35,604 bases of DNA from a virus: positions 1 to 35,604 of the IMG/VR virus record IMGVR_UViG_3300046689_000598. One strand, 5' to 3'. Shown piece by piece: positions 1 to 6,181 of the stretch. The notes under the pieces are model-generated. The model made no database searches. It was not told the origin of the DNA and saw only the letters and a program-made list of their open reading frames with translations. The translations under genes and the position numbers were made by a program. The first letter of the stretch is position 1; each line of letters begins with the position of its first letter.

Positions 1-80
1 GAACACCCGGCCAGCAGCGGGTAGGGGCCTCTGCTGGCCGGGGCCGCCGGTGCCGTCCCCTGGCAGGTGGGGGGTGTTCG
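1..80. other. Nested inverted repeats at window start
   Basis: A perfect 12-bp stem (6-17 with 31-42, arm CCCGGCCAGCAG) with a 13-nt loop lies inside an outer arm GAACACCC (1-8) that pairs with GGGTGTTC (72-79). The two arms share a few bases, so they are partly alternative folds. It sits just downstream of the leftward gene ending at 98 and could be its terminator, although no T tract follows on the minus strand. It could also be a structured end of the contig. No gene was found in 1-97. Confidence 0.45.
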
Positions 81-97
81 GAGACGGCGTGCGGGGT

Positions 98-253
98 CTA
101 ACCAAAGGTCTCCCTGGCCTTCTCGATCAACGCGCGGACCATGATGGTCCCCAGCACACCGGCGAGCAGCCAGAGGGCCAGGGAGACGATCAGCGCGACC
201 GTCCACCCGACCCACTTAGGCCAAGGCTTAGTCGTCGTGCGCGGGGCACGCAT
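98..253 (-). CDS. Single-pass membrane microprotein (51 aa)
   Basis: A 51-residue protein starts MRAPRTTTKPWPKW, has one hydrophobic helix (about residues 15-38, WTVALIVSLALWLLAGVLGT) and ends in a charged tail (ALIEKARETFG). The ATG at 253 lies inside the end of the upstream 334-aa gene, overlapping it out of frame by 26 nt, which suggests translational coupling. The basic N-terminus predicts a cytoplasmic N-terminus by the positive-inside rule. The function is unknown. Small phage membrane proteins of this kind include holins, antiholins and superinfection-exclusion proteins, but nothing in the sequence separates these options. Confidence 0.6.
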   Translation of the reverse strand: MRAPRTTTKPWPKWVGWTVALIVSLALWLLAGVLGTIMVRALIEKARETFG

Positions 254-1232
254 AGTGCGGGTCGACCTTGCACGCCGGGACGTTCTTGTGCGTCGAGCGG
301 TGCGGGCGGTCGCGGTAGATCACCTGCGGCGGGTTGGGCACCGGGGGCATCACGTACTGCGGCGCGGGGGCCGGAGGCACGTTGATCACCACCGGGCTGA
401 TCGGCGCGGGCGGCGGCACGACCACGGCCACCTCGTACTTCTGGCGGCAGTCCTGGCCGACCGCGGCGTAGGCGGCCGCGACGTCCTTGTCCTGGCACAT
501 CAGGGCGCGGGCGGCGGCGCGATCCCCGAGGGTCTGCGCCATTTCGCGGGCGTTCAGACGGCGCACGCACTGGCTGTCGTTCCACGTCGTGCCCAGCGTG
601 CCGCCGAAGCCCATGACGCTGATCCCACCGCTGGTCGAGCCCATGCAGGTCTCGGTCAGGGTGGTCGAGAGCGCCGGGGCGTACACCTGCGGCGTGGTCT
701 CGAGCTTGGTCTTGGACGGCGTGGTCTGGTTGAAGGTGATGCTCTGCGCGTTGCCCTGGTTCGACGCGTTCGGGTTGGCCGTGGCCGAGGACGTGGACGC
801 CCCGGTGGTGGCCGTGCCACCGGTGGCGGTGGAGTTGGCCGTCGAGGACCCGCCCGCGCCGCCCTCTGAGCGCGAGACGGACCCGGAGAGCGAGACCGCG
901 TTGCTGTCGCTGTCGCTGGTGGCCGTCTGCGGGCCGACGGTGGTCGGGCCGATGGTGATGGGGCCGTTGCCGCCGTTGAAGTTGGTGTTGTTGCTCTGCG
1001 ACGCCGCGCCAGAGTTGGAACCGGACGACACCGGGCCGACCTGCACGCCGCCGTTGTTGGCCGACGAGCCGCCGTTGACGTTGGCGTTGGTGTTCTGCGC
1101 GGTCGCGCCGGACTGGCTGTTGGACTGCGCAGCGTCCCCGGTGACCGGGCCATTGGTTTGCTGCGCGAGCGAGATCGAAGGGAGCGACAGGGCCGCGATG
1201 CAGGCGGCCGTCAGCAGGAGACGGGTGTTCAT
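228..1232 (-). CDS. Exported Ser/Asn/Gly-rich repeat protein with Cys-containing C-terminal domain
   Basis: The 334-aa protein has a classical Sec signal peptide (MNTRLLLTAACIAALSLPSISLA, cleavage near residue 23). About 140 low-complexity residues rich in Ser, Asn, Gly, Thr and Gln follow (NNGG, GPVSSG, ITIGPTTVGP). A more ordered C-terminal half has LTETCMGSTSGG, a CVRRLNAREMAQ segment and several spaced cysteines that could form disulfides in the periplasm or outside the cell. The tail is Pro-rich, then basic. The start is supported by GGTGGGG upstream. I recognise the C-terminal style from other phage hypothetical proteins but know no function; surface remodelling or a virion-associated role is inference. 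An intrinsic terminator lies immediately upstream of the start codon. Confidence 0.8.
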   Translation of the reverse strand: MNTRLLLTAACIAALSLPSISLAQQTNGPVTGDAAQSNSQSGATAQNTNANVNGGSSANNGGVQVGPVSSGSNSGAASQSNNTNFNGGNGPITIGPTTVGPQTATSDSDSNAVSLSGSVSRSEGGAGGSSTANSTATGGTATTGASTSSATANPNASNQGNAQSITFNQTTPSKTKLETTPQVYAPALSTTLTETCMGSTSGGISVMGFGGTLGTTWNDSQCVRRLNAREMAQTLGDRAAARALMCQDKDVAAAYAAVGQDCRQKYEVAVVVPPPAPISPVVINVPPAPAPQYVMPPVPNPPQVIYRDRPHRSTHKNVPACKVDPHYACPAHDD

Positions 1233-1250
1233 TTCATTACCCCACCAAAG

Positions 1251-1286
1251 GAAAAAGGGTGGCGGGCGAGGCGACCGAAGCCACCC
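1251..1286 (-). terminator. Intrinsic terminator or attenuator, leftward
   Basis: Read leftward there is a 7-bp GC stem GGGTGGC / GCCACCC (1280-1286 with 1257-1263) with a 16-nt loop, followed at once by TTTTTC (1256-1251). It ends the transcript of the 116-aa gene. It lies only 18 nt before the ATG of the next leftward gene, leaving no room for another promoter between them. That next gene may therefore depend on readthrough. Confidence 0.65.
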
Positions 1287-1392
1287 CGCCCACCGTCTCA
1301 GTGGTGTCGCCGGTGCGGAGTTTCCCCCGCGCGGCTAACCACCAAGCTCGGATCGAGAATGAGGGCGGCCGCAGCCACCCGCACCCCCGAGG

Positions 1393-1743
1393 TTAGAAAG
1401 GCCAGGAAGCGTGGCTCGCCGCGGCCGCCGCGCCCGCCTGATTGGCGCCCGAGGTGGAGAAGCTGAGGCCCGTCTGGGTGTGGACCGAGACCGTCGAGCC
1501 GGTCGAGGTCGTGCCGGACGTCGCGGCCACCGGGCTCGGGAAACCGCGCGAGGCGGCGGCAGCCGCACCGGAGGTGTTGGTGGCGGCGTTGACGCCGACC
1601 GAGGTGGACGGGCCGATCGACAGGGTGTTCGAGCCGGAGGCGACTTGGCTGGAAGCCGCGGTCGAGGCGGCGATATCGGCCGAGGCCGCACCGGCCAGGG
1701 CCAGCAGCGCGAGGGCGGCGACGCCCGCGAACAGGTTCTTCAT
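1393..1743 (-). CDS. Small exported Ala/Ser/Thr-rich protein
   Basis: The 116-aa protein starts MKNLFAGVAALALLALAGAASA, a clear Sec signal peptide with an A-x-A cleavage site after residue 22. The mature part is rich in Ala, Ser, Thr and Gly (SIGPSTSVGVNAATNTSGAAAAAS) and has no cysteine. The start at 1743 was chosen because the signal peptide begins there and AGGA sits about 10 nt upstream; a longer in-frame extension is Arg-rich and unlikely. It shares style and short motifs (SIGPST/ITIGPTT) with the exported protein encoded next to it, so the two may work together at the cell surface. No function is recognised. Confidence 0.75.
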   Translation of the reverse strand: MKNLFAGVAALALLALAGAASADIAASTAASSQVASGSNTLSIGPSTSVGVNAATNTSGAAAAASRGFPSPVAATSGTTSTGSTVSVHTQTGLSFSTSGANQAGAAAAASHASWPF

Positions 1744-1818
1744 GATGTGGTCATCCTGAAATTGAGAGCGTGACCGGGCCACACCCGTTTCCCCCACCGG
1801 GCAGGCCCGGCGAAGCCC

Positions 1819-1847
1819 GAAGCTAGCAGGGCCGTAACCACGGTCAA
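1819..1847 (-). promoter_or_regulatory. Candidate sigma-73-like promoter for the exported-protein unit
   Basis: On the minus strand TTGACCG (1847-1841) is followed after 13 nt by GCTAGCTT (1827-1820). This is close to the Caulobacter housekeeping consensus TTGACGS-N10-14-GCTANAWC. It lies about 75-100 nt upstream of the ATG at 1743, in the divergent gap between the leftward and rightward genes. Confidence 0.5.
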
Positions 1848-1938
1848 GCCACAATCTCGTCTCTTTGTGCGACAGCTGTGGAGGGCGTAACCTACGTGGT
1901 GGCAAGTCTCAAAATTTGCCGACATTCGGAGACACCAG

Positions 1939-2112
1939 ATGTCCCTGCTCATGTTCGCGATCCTCTGCGTCGTCATCGTCGGCGTCGCTGTCGGCATCGC
2001 CTACTACATCCCCGCCCAACCCCCGTTCGCATGGCTCAAGTGGGCCATCCCGGTCGTCGCCCTGCTGATCGTACTGGTGCTGACCGTGCAGCGCCTCGGC
2101 GTCGCAGGCTGA
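1939..2112 (+). CDS. Two-helix small membrane protein (holin candidate)
   Basis: A 57-aa ORF (MSLLMFAILCVVIVGVAVGI ... VQRLGVAG) has two hydrophobic segments, about residues 2-22 and 32-50, joined by a short polar Pro-rich turn (PAQPPFAWLK). GGAGA stands 7-11 nt before the ATG. Size and two-helix hairpin layout fit small holins, which open the inner membrane at lysis, but many phage membrane microproteins look like this. No endolysin or spanin is visible nearby. It is the first of five short rightward genes embedded in a leftward arm. Confidence 0.65.
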   Translation: MSLLMFAILCVVIVGVAVGIAYYIPAQPPFAWLKWAIPVVALLIVLVLTVQRLGVAG

Positions 2113-2125
2113 GAGAGGACGCATC

Positions 2126-2293
2126 ATGGCCAAGTCACCGCAGCCCCCGCCCTGGCCCGCCGAGTGGCCGCCCAAGGGAGACGGAGGCGGCATGGCCCAC
2201 GTCCCCAACAAGGGGAGCGTGGCCGTCCCGGTCCCGGCTCCGACGCCGACCGGCCGCGGCCGCCCCGGCAAGCCCTATCCGAAGGGGTTCTAG
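2126..2293 (+). CDS. Pro-rich small protein, copy 1
   Basis: A 55-aa Pro/Gly-rich protein (MAKSPQPPPWPAEWPPKGDG ...) ends in TGRGRPGKPYPKGF. GAGAGGAC lies 7-15 nt upstream of the ATG. Its start (MAK.P) and C-terminal pattern GRPxxxPxGF match the following gene, so the two look like tandem paralogues. The protein is basic and probably disordered. The function is unknown. Confidence 0.55.
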   Translation: MAKSPQPPPWPAEWPPKGDGGGMAHVPNKGSVAVPVPAPTPTGRGRPGKPYPKGF

Positions 2294-2295
2294 GC

Positions 2296-2457
2296 ATGGC
2301 CAAGACCCCGAAGACGCCGCCCCCTAAGAAGGCTCCCACGCCGCGCAGCCCGCCCCGGCAGATCGGCGCACCGGCGCGCGTGCTCGACAAGCAGGCTCCG
2401 AAGATCGGTCCGATCGGCCCCGGCGGCAGGCCCAACCCCAGCCCGAGCGGGTTCTAA
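2296..2457 (+). CDS. Pro/Lys-rich small protein, copy 2
   Basis: The 53-aa protein (MAKTPKTPPPKKAPTPRSPP ...) ends in GPGGRPNPSPSGF. The ATG begins 2 nt after the stop of the previous gene, with AAGGGG 8-14 nt upstream, which overlaps the last codons of that gene. An in-frame extension to 2164 exists but would overlap the previous gene and encode Arg-rich sequence, so I reject it. It is a probable paralogue of the previous gene, strongly basic and probably disordered. Confidence 0.55.
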   Translation: MAKTPKTPPPKKAPTPRSPPRQIGAPARVLDKQAPKIGPIGPGGRPNPSPSGF

Positions 2458-2489
2458 AGTAAATTCGCCTCACAAGGGAATGTGAAGCC

Positions 2490-2627
2490 ATGCCCCTGAA
2501 CAAGTCGGGATCAAAGAAGGCCGTCAGCGAGAACATTAAGACGGAAATCGCCGCAGGACGCCCACAAAAACAGGCCGTGGCCATCGCGCTGAACGTCCAG
2601 CGCAAGGCCAACGGCCACAAGAAGTAG
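2490..2627 (+). CDS. Conserved-type small basic phage protein
   Basis: The 45-aa protein starts MPLNKSGSKKAVSENIKTEI and continues with AAGRPQKQAVAIALNVQRK. This SGSKKAxSxNIxxEIxAGxPQKQAxAIA pattern recurs in tailed-phage genomes as an unnamed small protein (established by pattern recognition only). AAGGGAATGTGAA precedes the ATG. The protein is helical and basic; a nucleic-acid-binding or minor virion role would fit but is inference. Confidence 0.7.
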   Translation: MPLNKSGSKKAVSENIKTEIAAGRPQKQAVAIALNVQRKANGHKK

Positions 2628-2636
2628 GAGAGGCCG

Positions 2637-2768
2637 ATGGTCAAGAAGCCGAACCCGTTCGAGAAGTCCGGCAAGGACAAGGAGCCGCGCGGCATGAAGG
2701 AGGGCTCCAAGGCCGAAGAAGCCCTCGACCGCAAGCAGTCGAGGGCTCCCCCGTTCAAGAAGAAGTAG
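2637..2768 (+). CDS. Small Lys-rich protein
   Basis: A 43-aa highly charged protein (MVKKPNPFEKSGKDKEPRGM ... APPFKKK) starts 9 nt after the previous stop, with AGGAGAGG directly upstream. Its stop is one base from the stop of the convergent PEP-CTERM gene, with no terminator between them. It resembles small Lys-rich proteins common near phage head genes. The function is unknown. Confidence 0.6.
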   Translation: MVKKPNPFEKSGKDKEPRGMKEGSKAEEALDRKQSRAPPFKKK

Positions 2769-2769
2769 G

Positions 2770-3468
2770 CTAGGCCGTCGCGAACGCCTGCTTGCGGCGA
2801 CGCAGGGTCATGCCCATGCCGCCGAAGCCGACGATCATCAGCGCCCAGGAAGCGGGCTCCGGCACGCCGCCGGTCGGGTTGATCACCGGGCAGTCGATCG
2901 TGCAGGTCCCATTGGCGATGAACTCGTGCTCGGTGCCGAACGAGAACTGCAACCCCTTGAAGTGCAGGTTGCTGGCCCCCAGCAGGTCGAAGGTGAAGGT
3001 CGCCGTCCCCAGGATGTAGGGGTTGAAGTTGGCAAACCCGCCGTTGGTCGCCCCGAAGCTGGTCGAGGCGATCATATCGGTCGGAGACCCGCCGCCCAGC
3101 GCGTCGAGGTAGACGTTGCCGGACACGAGGCTGATATCCCAGCGGGTCGGGTCGCCGGGAACCAGGGTGACGACACCGCCGGAGGTGACGTTGGCCAGCT
3201 GGCCATCCTGGGTGAACGCGTCCACGTCGGTGACGTCGGTGGTGAAGTCCAGCAGCACGTCGCTGATCGCCTGATTGGAGGCGAACATGTCGGCGGTGGT
3301 GTTGGTGACGGTCAGGGTCACGTGGTCGCCGACAGTGGTGTAGGTGGCCTGGGCCGAGACGTTGTTGCCGTTGGCGTTCGGCGTCGCGTTGAGGATGAAG
3401 GTGGTCGCACTGGCCGACGTGGCCAGCAGCGTGGCGGCGCAGGCAAGCGCCAGGGTCTTGAGATACAT
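2770..3468 (-). CDS. Exported PEPxxWA-CTERM domain protein
   Basis: The 232-aa protein begins with a Sec signal peptide (MYLKTLALACAATLLATSASA, cleavage near residue 21). A beta-rich, Asn/Thr-rich mature domain of about 175 residues follows. It ends in the tripartite PEP-CTERM sorting signal: VPEPASWALM (PEP at 203-205, Trp at 208), a hydrophobic helix (about 208-222) and a basic cluster RRRK (223-226). In bacteria this tail is recognised by exosortases (EpsH/Xrt), which process it and send the protein to the cell surface or exopolysaccharide. The PEPxxWA form is typical of alphaproteobacteria. AAAGGGGGC precedes the ATG at 3468; a longer in-frame extension is Arg-rich and rejected. No exosortase is in the window, so a host enzyme would have to act on it. 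A role at the host envelope is inference. Confidence 0.85.
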   Translation of the reverse strand: MYLKTLALACAATLLATSASATTFILNATPNANGNNVSAQATYTTVGDHVTLTVTNTTADMFASNQAISDVLLDFTTDVTDVDAFTQDGQLANVTSGGVVTLVPGDPTRWDISLVSGNVYLDALGGGSPTDMIASTSFGATNGGFANFNPYILGTATFTFDLLGASNLHFKGLQFSFGTEHEFIANGTCTIDCPVINPTGGVPEPASWALMIVGFGGMGMTLRRRKQAFATA

Positions 3469-3545
3469 AGGAAGTGCCCCCTTTGGGTGGTTTCTAGCTA
3501 GAGTACAAGAGACTAGCTGGACCGTAGGGGCAAGGCAACCCCAAC

Positions 3546-3585
3546 GCAGCCCTCCCCCGGGCGTGTCGGACAAGGGGAGGGCTGC
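3546..3585. terminator. Perfect 12-bp hairpin, possible leftward terminator
   Basis: GCAGCCCTCCCC (3546-3557) pairs perfectly with GGGGAGGGCTGC (3574-3585) around a 16-nt loop. It lies between the leftward Ig-like gene (ends 3626) and the leftward PEP-CTERM gene (starts 3468). The minus-strand continuation (GTTGGGGTTG) is only weakly T-rich, so termination is plausible but not certain. Confidence 0.5.
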
Positions 3586-3625
3586 CCGGGTAGGTCCCCG
3601 CCAGCTGGACGGGGATCGTGGTCTC

Positions 3626-4165
3626 TTACGCCTTGGGCTCGCCGGTGGGCGGCAGGCCCTGGCCCGGGCGCGGCGGCGCACCGCCCGGGAGCGAGTTGTC
3701 GATGCCCGGCTGGTCGCCCGGCAGGCCCGCGTCGGGGCGGCCACCGGCTTCCTGGCCGAAGCCCGGGTCGACCGGACGCTGGCCGTTGGGCAGGCTGTTG
3801 TCGATCGAGCCGCCGGACCCGCCGGGCAGGCTGTTGTCGACGCCCGGGCCGCCGGGACCGACCACCGGGGTGATCTCGCCACCGATGGCCACGCCCTTGG
3901 CGATGACGGTGATGGACACGGTGGCCTCGACCTCGGTCATGCCCTCGCCCAGGTCGCTGTCGGCGACGGCGGTGATGACGGCCTCACCGGCGCTCGGGCC
4001 AGCGGTGATGGTGGCCAGCTTGTCGTCGGTGGCGTTGGCCACGACGGTGGCGACGGCCGGGTTGGACGACAGCCAGTCGACGGAGCCGTCGACGTCGGCG
4101 GGGTTGCCCGAACTGTTGACGAACTGGACGGCGACGTCGACGGCGTGGGAGGCGAGCAGCTTCAT
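3626..4165 (-). CDS. Ig-like domain protein with DNSLP repeats
   Basis: The 179-aa protein has one bacterial Ig-like (Big_2-type) beta domain, about residues 8-90, with the recognisable WLSSNPAVATV ... ATITAGPSAGEAVITA pattern. A Gly/Pro-rich tail carries three copies of (V/I)DNSLP(G/N)G at about 109-116, 121-128 and 155-162. There is no signal peptide. GGAGA stands just upstream of the ATG at 4165. Phages often put Ig-like domains on virion surfaces, where they bind weakly to carbohydrates; that this one is virion-borne is inference, since it is not in the structural arm. Confidence 0.75.
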   Translation of the reverse strand: MKLLASHAVDVAVQFVNSSGNPADVDGSVDWLSSNPAVATVVANATDDKLATITAGPSAGEAVITAVADSDLGEGMTEVEATVSITVIAKGVAIGGEITPVVGPGGPGVDNSLPGGSGGSIDNSLPNGQRPVDPGFGQEAGGRPDAGLPGDQPGIDNSLPGGAPPRPGQGLPPTGEPKA

Positions 4166-4208
4166 GGGTGTCTCCTGGGTGATGCGGGGCAGAGGCCACG
4201 CTTGTCGC

Positions 4209-4556
4209 TCAGGACTGTGACGCGCGCAACCGTGCTTCGTACTCGGCGATGGCCTGGACGCAGGCGGCCCGGCCCTTGGTGGTCAGGTCGTAGACGTTCA
4301 TCCTGACCACGCGTCCCGACGGGTTGCGGCGCGGCAGCTTGCCGATGCAGTAGACGTGGCCTGCCTGCACGAGGGCGGCGGTGCGCGGCGAGAAGCTGTC
4401 GCGCGGCATATCCCACTGGCGGGCGATCTCGGTGGTCGAGAGCGCCCCCAGCCGGTACAGCGCCATGACGTAGCGGGCGGCCAGCTTGAGGGTCGGCGCG
4501 TTGGCGGCGGCCTGATGGCTGGTGGCCGGGTCGGTGGTCCTGGCGCGGCCGGGCAT
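4209..4556 (-). CDS. Winged-helix DNA-binding protein
   Basis: The 115-aa protein (MPGRARTTDPATSHQAA ...) has a helix-turn-helix-like core (YRLGALSTTEIARQWDMPRDSFSPRTAALVQAGHVY) and a wing-like beta hairpin (RRNPSGRVVRMNVYDLTTKG). The TDPxTSHxAA opening is common in small phage winged-helix proteins. The start at 4556 was chosen because it overlaps the stop of the upstream gene as TGATG, showing coupling; a longer in-frame extension is rejected. It is a candidate regulator of this operon or of early/late switching, and might bind the palindromes described elsewhere. That link is inference. Confidence 0.7.
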   Translation of the reverse strand: MPGRARTTDPATSHQAAANAPTLKLAARYVMALYRLGALSTTEIARQWDMPRDSFSPRTAALVQAGHVYCIGKLPRRNPSGRVVRMNVYDLTTKGRAACVQAIAEYEARLRASQS

Positions 4557-4909
4557 CACGCGATCCTGTCCACCCACTCGATGTAGGTGGTGCCCTTGTG
4601 CTGGTAGATGGCGAGGCTGGAGAGCACCGGGCAAATCTCACAGTAGAACTGGATGACCATGCCGGTGCGGCGGCCGCTCGGGTTGCCGCTGCCGCTGTTC
4701 GGCCGCGTGGCGACGGACACGTCCCCCTCGTAGCCGCCCACCGAGACCACCTGCACGTCCTCGTCGTCCTCGCCACGCGTGAAGTACCTGATCCCGTCGT
4801 GGTGCAGGTTCATGCTGTCGCACGACGGACAGGCCAGCCCGCCATTGCCGGGGTCGATGACCGGCAGCCGCGCCTCGCGCGGCCAGCTGAGTGCGGTGAA
4901 CGCGCTCAT
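4556..4909 (-). CDS. Cys4 zinc-ribbon-like phage protein
   Basis: The 117-aa protein has CPSC (Cys27, Cys30) and CEIC (Cys90, Cys93), a spacing and context (LACPSCDSMNLHH ... VIQFYCEICP) that fits a zinc ribbon with a long, Gly/Ser-rich insert. The final strand GTTYIEWVD resembles unnamed zinc-ribbon proteins in many actinobacterial and proteobacterial phages. The start follows the previous stop without a gap (TAGATG), and the end overlaps the winged-helix gene. The role is unknown; nucleic-acid or protein binding is usual for such folds. Confidence 0.7.
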   Translation of the reverse strand: MSAFTALSWPREARLPVIDPGNGGLACPSCDSMNLHHDGIRYFTRGEDDEDVQVVSVGGYEGDVSVATRPNSGSGNPSGRRTGMVIQFYCEICPVLSSLAIYQHKGTTYIEWVDRIA

Positions 4910-5152
4910 CTAGGTCGGGTCCTCGCCCGGGAGGGTGGCGGGCACGGCCTTGGGCTTGCGCGTGCGGCCACCGCCGCGGGAGGCCGAGCCGCCCTTGGAC
5001 CCGGCCGACTGGGCAAGGTCACGGTTCTTGGCGAACGACCGCTTCTCGGGCGGCACGGAGCCGCCACCCTTGCGGGCGATCTCGCGGCGGCGTTCGGGGC
5101 TCATGGCGGCGAACCCGCGACGGGCGCGGGGCTTGATGATGGTCTCGGTCAT
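4910..5152 (-). CDS. KGG-repeat (stress-induced motif) protein
   Basis: The 80-aa protein carries the pattern RGFAAMSPERRREIARKGG, then SVPPEKRSFAKNRDLAQSAGSKGG, matching the KGG short repeat (stress-induced bacterial acidophilic repeat family). The C-terminal tail is basic and Gly/Arg-rich. A strong AAGGAG lies 8-13 nt before the ATG at 5152; the longer in-frame form is rejected because it would span the palindrome and lacks an RBS. The biochemical role of KGG proteins is not established. A palindrome (5184-5203) and a possible promoter lie directly upstream, so this gene may start its own transcript. Confidence 0.8.
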   Translation of the reverse strand: MTETIIKPRARRGFAAMSPERRREIARKGGGSVPPEKRSFAKNRDLAQSAGSKGGSASRGGGRTRKPKAVPATLPGEDPT

Positions 5153-5171
5153 GGTCAACTCCTTCGTGATT

Positions 5172-5203
5172 GGCATAGCTTGATGATTGCGCCAGCGCAA
5201 TCA
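5172..5203 (-). promoter_or_regulatory. Palindrome copy 1 overlapping a possible promoter
   Basis: TGATTGCGC-CA-GCGCAATCA (5184-5203) has 9-bp arms around a 2-nt centre. It shares the core ATTGCGCyAGCGCAAT with 7093-7112 and 7168-7191. On the minus strand TTGCGCT within it is followed after 14 nt by GCTATGCC (5179-5172), a partial match to the sigma-73-like -35/-10 pair. A repressor bound here could block transcription of the KGG gene. Confidence 0.5.
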
Positions 5204-5211
5204 GCTTGGCC

Positions 5212-5457
5212 TTAATCCTCTCCGTCGTAGAAGTGGCTGAGCCGCCACTTGGCCAGCGCCTTGTGGTAGCCCGCGGCCCCGCTGTCGCGGTCCTGGGCTT
5301 CCAGGGTGGCGATGGCCAGGATGGTCTTGAACCGGTCCCACTGGACACGCGTGCAGCGTTGCACGTCGAGCAACATCAGGATGGTCTCGAACTCGACCAC
5401 GATCTGCGGGGGCAGCGGGTCGTCGGGGCGCATCCACTTCACGTCGATGGCGGGCAC
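5212..5457 (-). CDS. Unrecognised small protein (81 aa)
   Basis: An 81-residue protein with GTG start (codon 5457-5455) overlaps the upstream stop by one base (TAGTG), with GGGAGA 7-12 nt before it. The sequence is mixed helical (VVEFETILMLLDVQRCTRVQWDRFKTILAIATLEAQ), without cysteine clusters, signal or membrane segment. Its place in a coupled operon supports it as real. I do not recognise the family. Confidence 0.6.
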   Translation of the reverse strand: MPAIDVKWMRPDDPLPPQIVVEFETILMLLDVQRCTRVQWDRFKTILAIATLEAQDRDSGAAGYHKALAKWRLSHFYDGED

Positions 5458-5762
5458 TATCCGGTCTCCCGTGTCGACCAGGGAGACCCAGGCGGGGACG
5501 CGTCCTTGAGGATGGCTTCCACGAGGCGGGTCAGGTCCTGGCCAATGTCCACGCTGATCTCCCCGGTCAGCACCATCGCCGTCACGGTCGCGCGGTAGAC
5601 CGCGATGGGCAGGCGTATGTCGGGGACGTCGATGGCCGGGTCCTGCTTGGCCACCGCGCGCAGCATGCGCCGCAGGCCCTCGGTGTCCACGTCATGCAGC
5701 AGGGCGCGCACCGCAGGGTCACGGAGCCGCTCGGGGTCGTCGTGGAGGCGGGGGATGGCCAT
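5457..5762 (-). CDS. Unrecognised small helical protein (101 aa)
   Basis: The 101-aa protein starts MAIPRLHDDPERLRDPAVRA. It is predicted largely helical, with VRALLHDVDTEGLRRMLRAVAK and LPIAVYRATVTAMVLTG. The ATG at 5762 lies 8 nt after the upstream stop; a much longer in-frame extension is an Arg/Pro-rich shadow of the upstream gene and is rejected. Partner genes on both sides are likewise unknown. No catalytic motif is visible. Confidence 0.6.
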   Translation of the reverse strand: MAIPRLHDDPERLRDPAVRALLHDVDTEGLRRMLRAVAKQDPAIDVPDIRLPIAVYRATVTAMVLTGEISVDIGQDLTRLVEAILKDASPPGSPWSTRETG

Positions 5763-5770
5763 GAGAGGTC

Positions 5771-6181
5771 TCAGAACCACAGATACCGCAGGGGACACCT
5801 GCGCCACCGCTGCTCGATCGCGGCGAGGATGTGGTCGGTCACGTCCGGCTGGCCGGTCAGGAGGGCGTTCTCGATCAGGAGGGCGCGCAGCAGGCGATAC
5901 TTTCGCCTGCTGATGGTCTTGTCGGCCAGCTGGTTGATGATCGGAGACGCGCGTTCGTAGATGTGCTCGGGGACCATCAACTCCCACGCCTGGGCGAAGG
6001 CGAGGTGCAGGGTGGGCGGCGTGGGTTTTGACCGCAGGCCGAGCATGCCTGCGATACCGGGCAGGAGGTGGCGGTGGCCATAGCGCACCTGTACGCCCAC
6101 GGCGATGCGCGAGCACTCGTCGGAGATCGACAGGATCGGCGCGTGAGGACCCTGGCGGGGTTGCTGGCTGGGGAGGGTCAT
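5771..6181 (-). CDS. Unrecognised protein (136 aa)
   Basis: The 136-residue protein overlaps the upstream gene by ATGA (6178-6181), a hallmark of coupled translation. It has an N-terminal polar stretch, a segment RIAVGVQVRYGHRHLLPGIAG, and a helical C-terminus ending LRYLWF. There is no signal peptide, membrane helix or known motif. The function is unknown. Confidence 0.6.
   Translation of the reverse strand: MTLPSQQPRQGPHAPILSISDECSRIAVGVQVRYGHRHLLPGIAGMLGLRSKPTPPTLHLAFAQAWELMVPEHIYERASPIINQLADKTISRRKYRLLRALLIENALLTGQPDVTDHILAAIEQRWRRCPLRYLWF

Noticed and set aside
228-1232. Curli-type amyloid subunit
   Set aside because: The region is Ser/Asn/Gly/Gln-rich, but the regular S-x5-Q-x-G-x2-N-x-A-x3-Q spacing of curlin repeats is not present.
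487-1338. 283-aa plus-strand ORF
   Set aside because: It is antisense to the exported 334-aa protein, which has a signal peptide and spaced cysteines; the plus ORF is Pro/Val-rich shadow.
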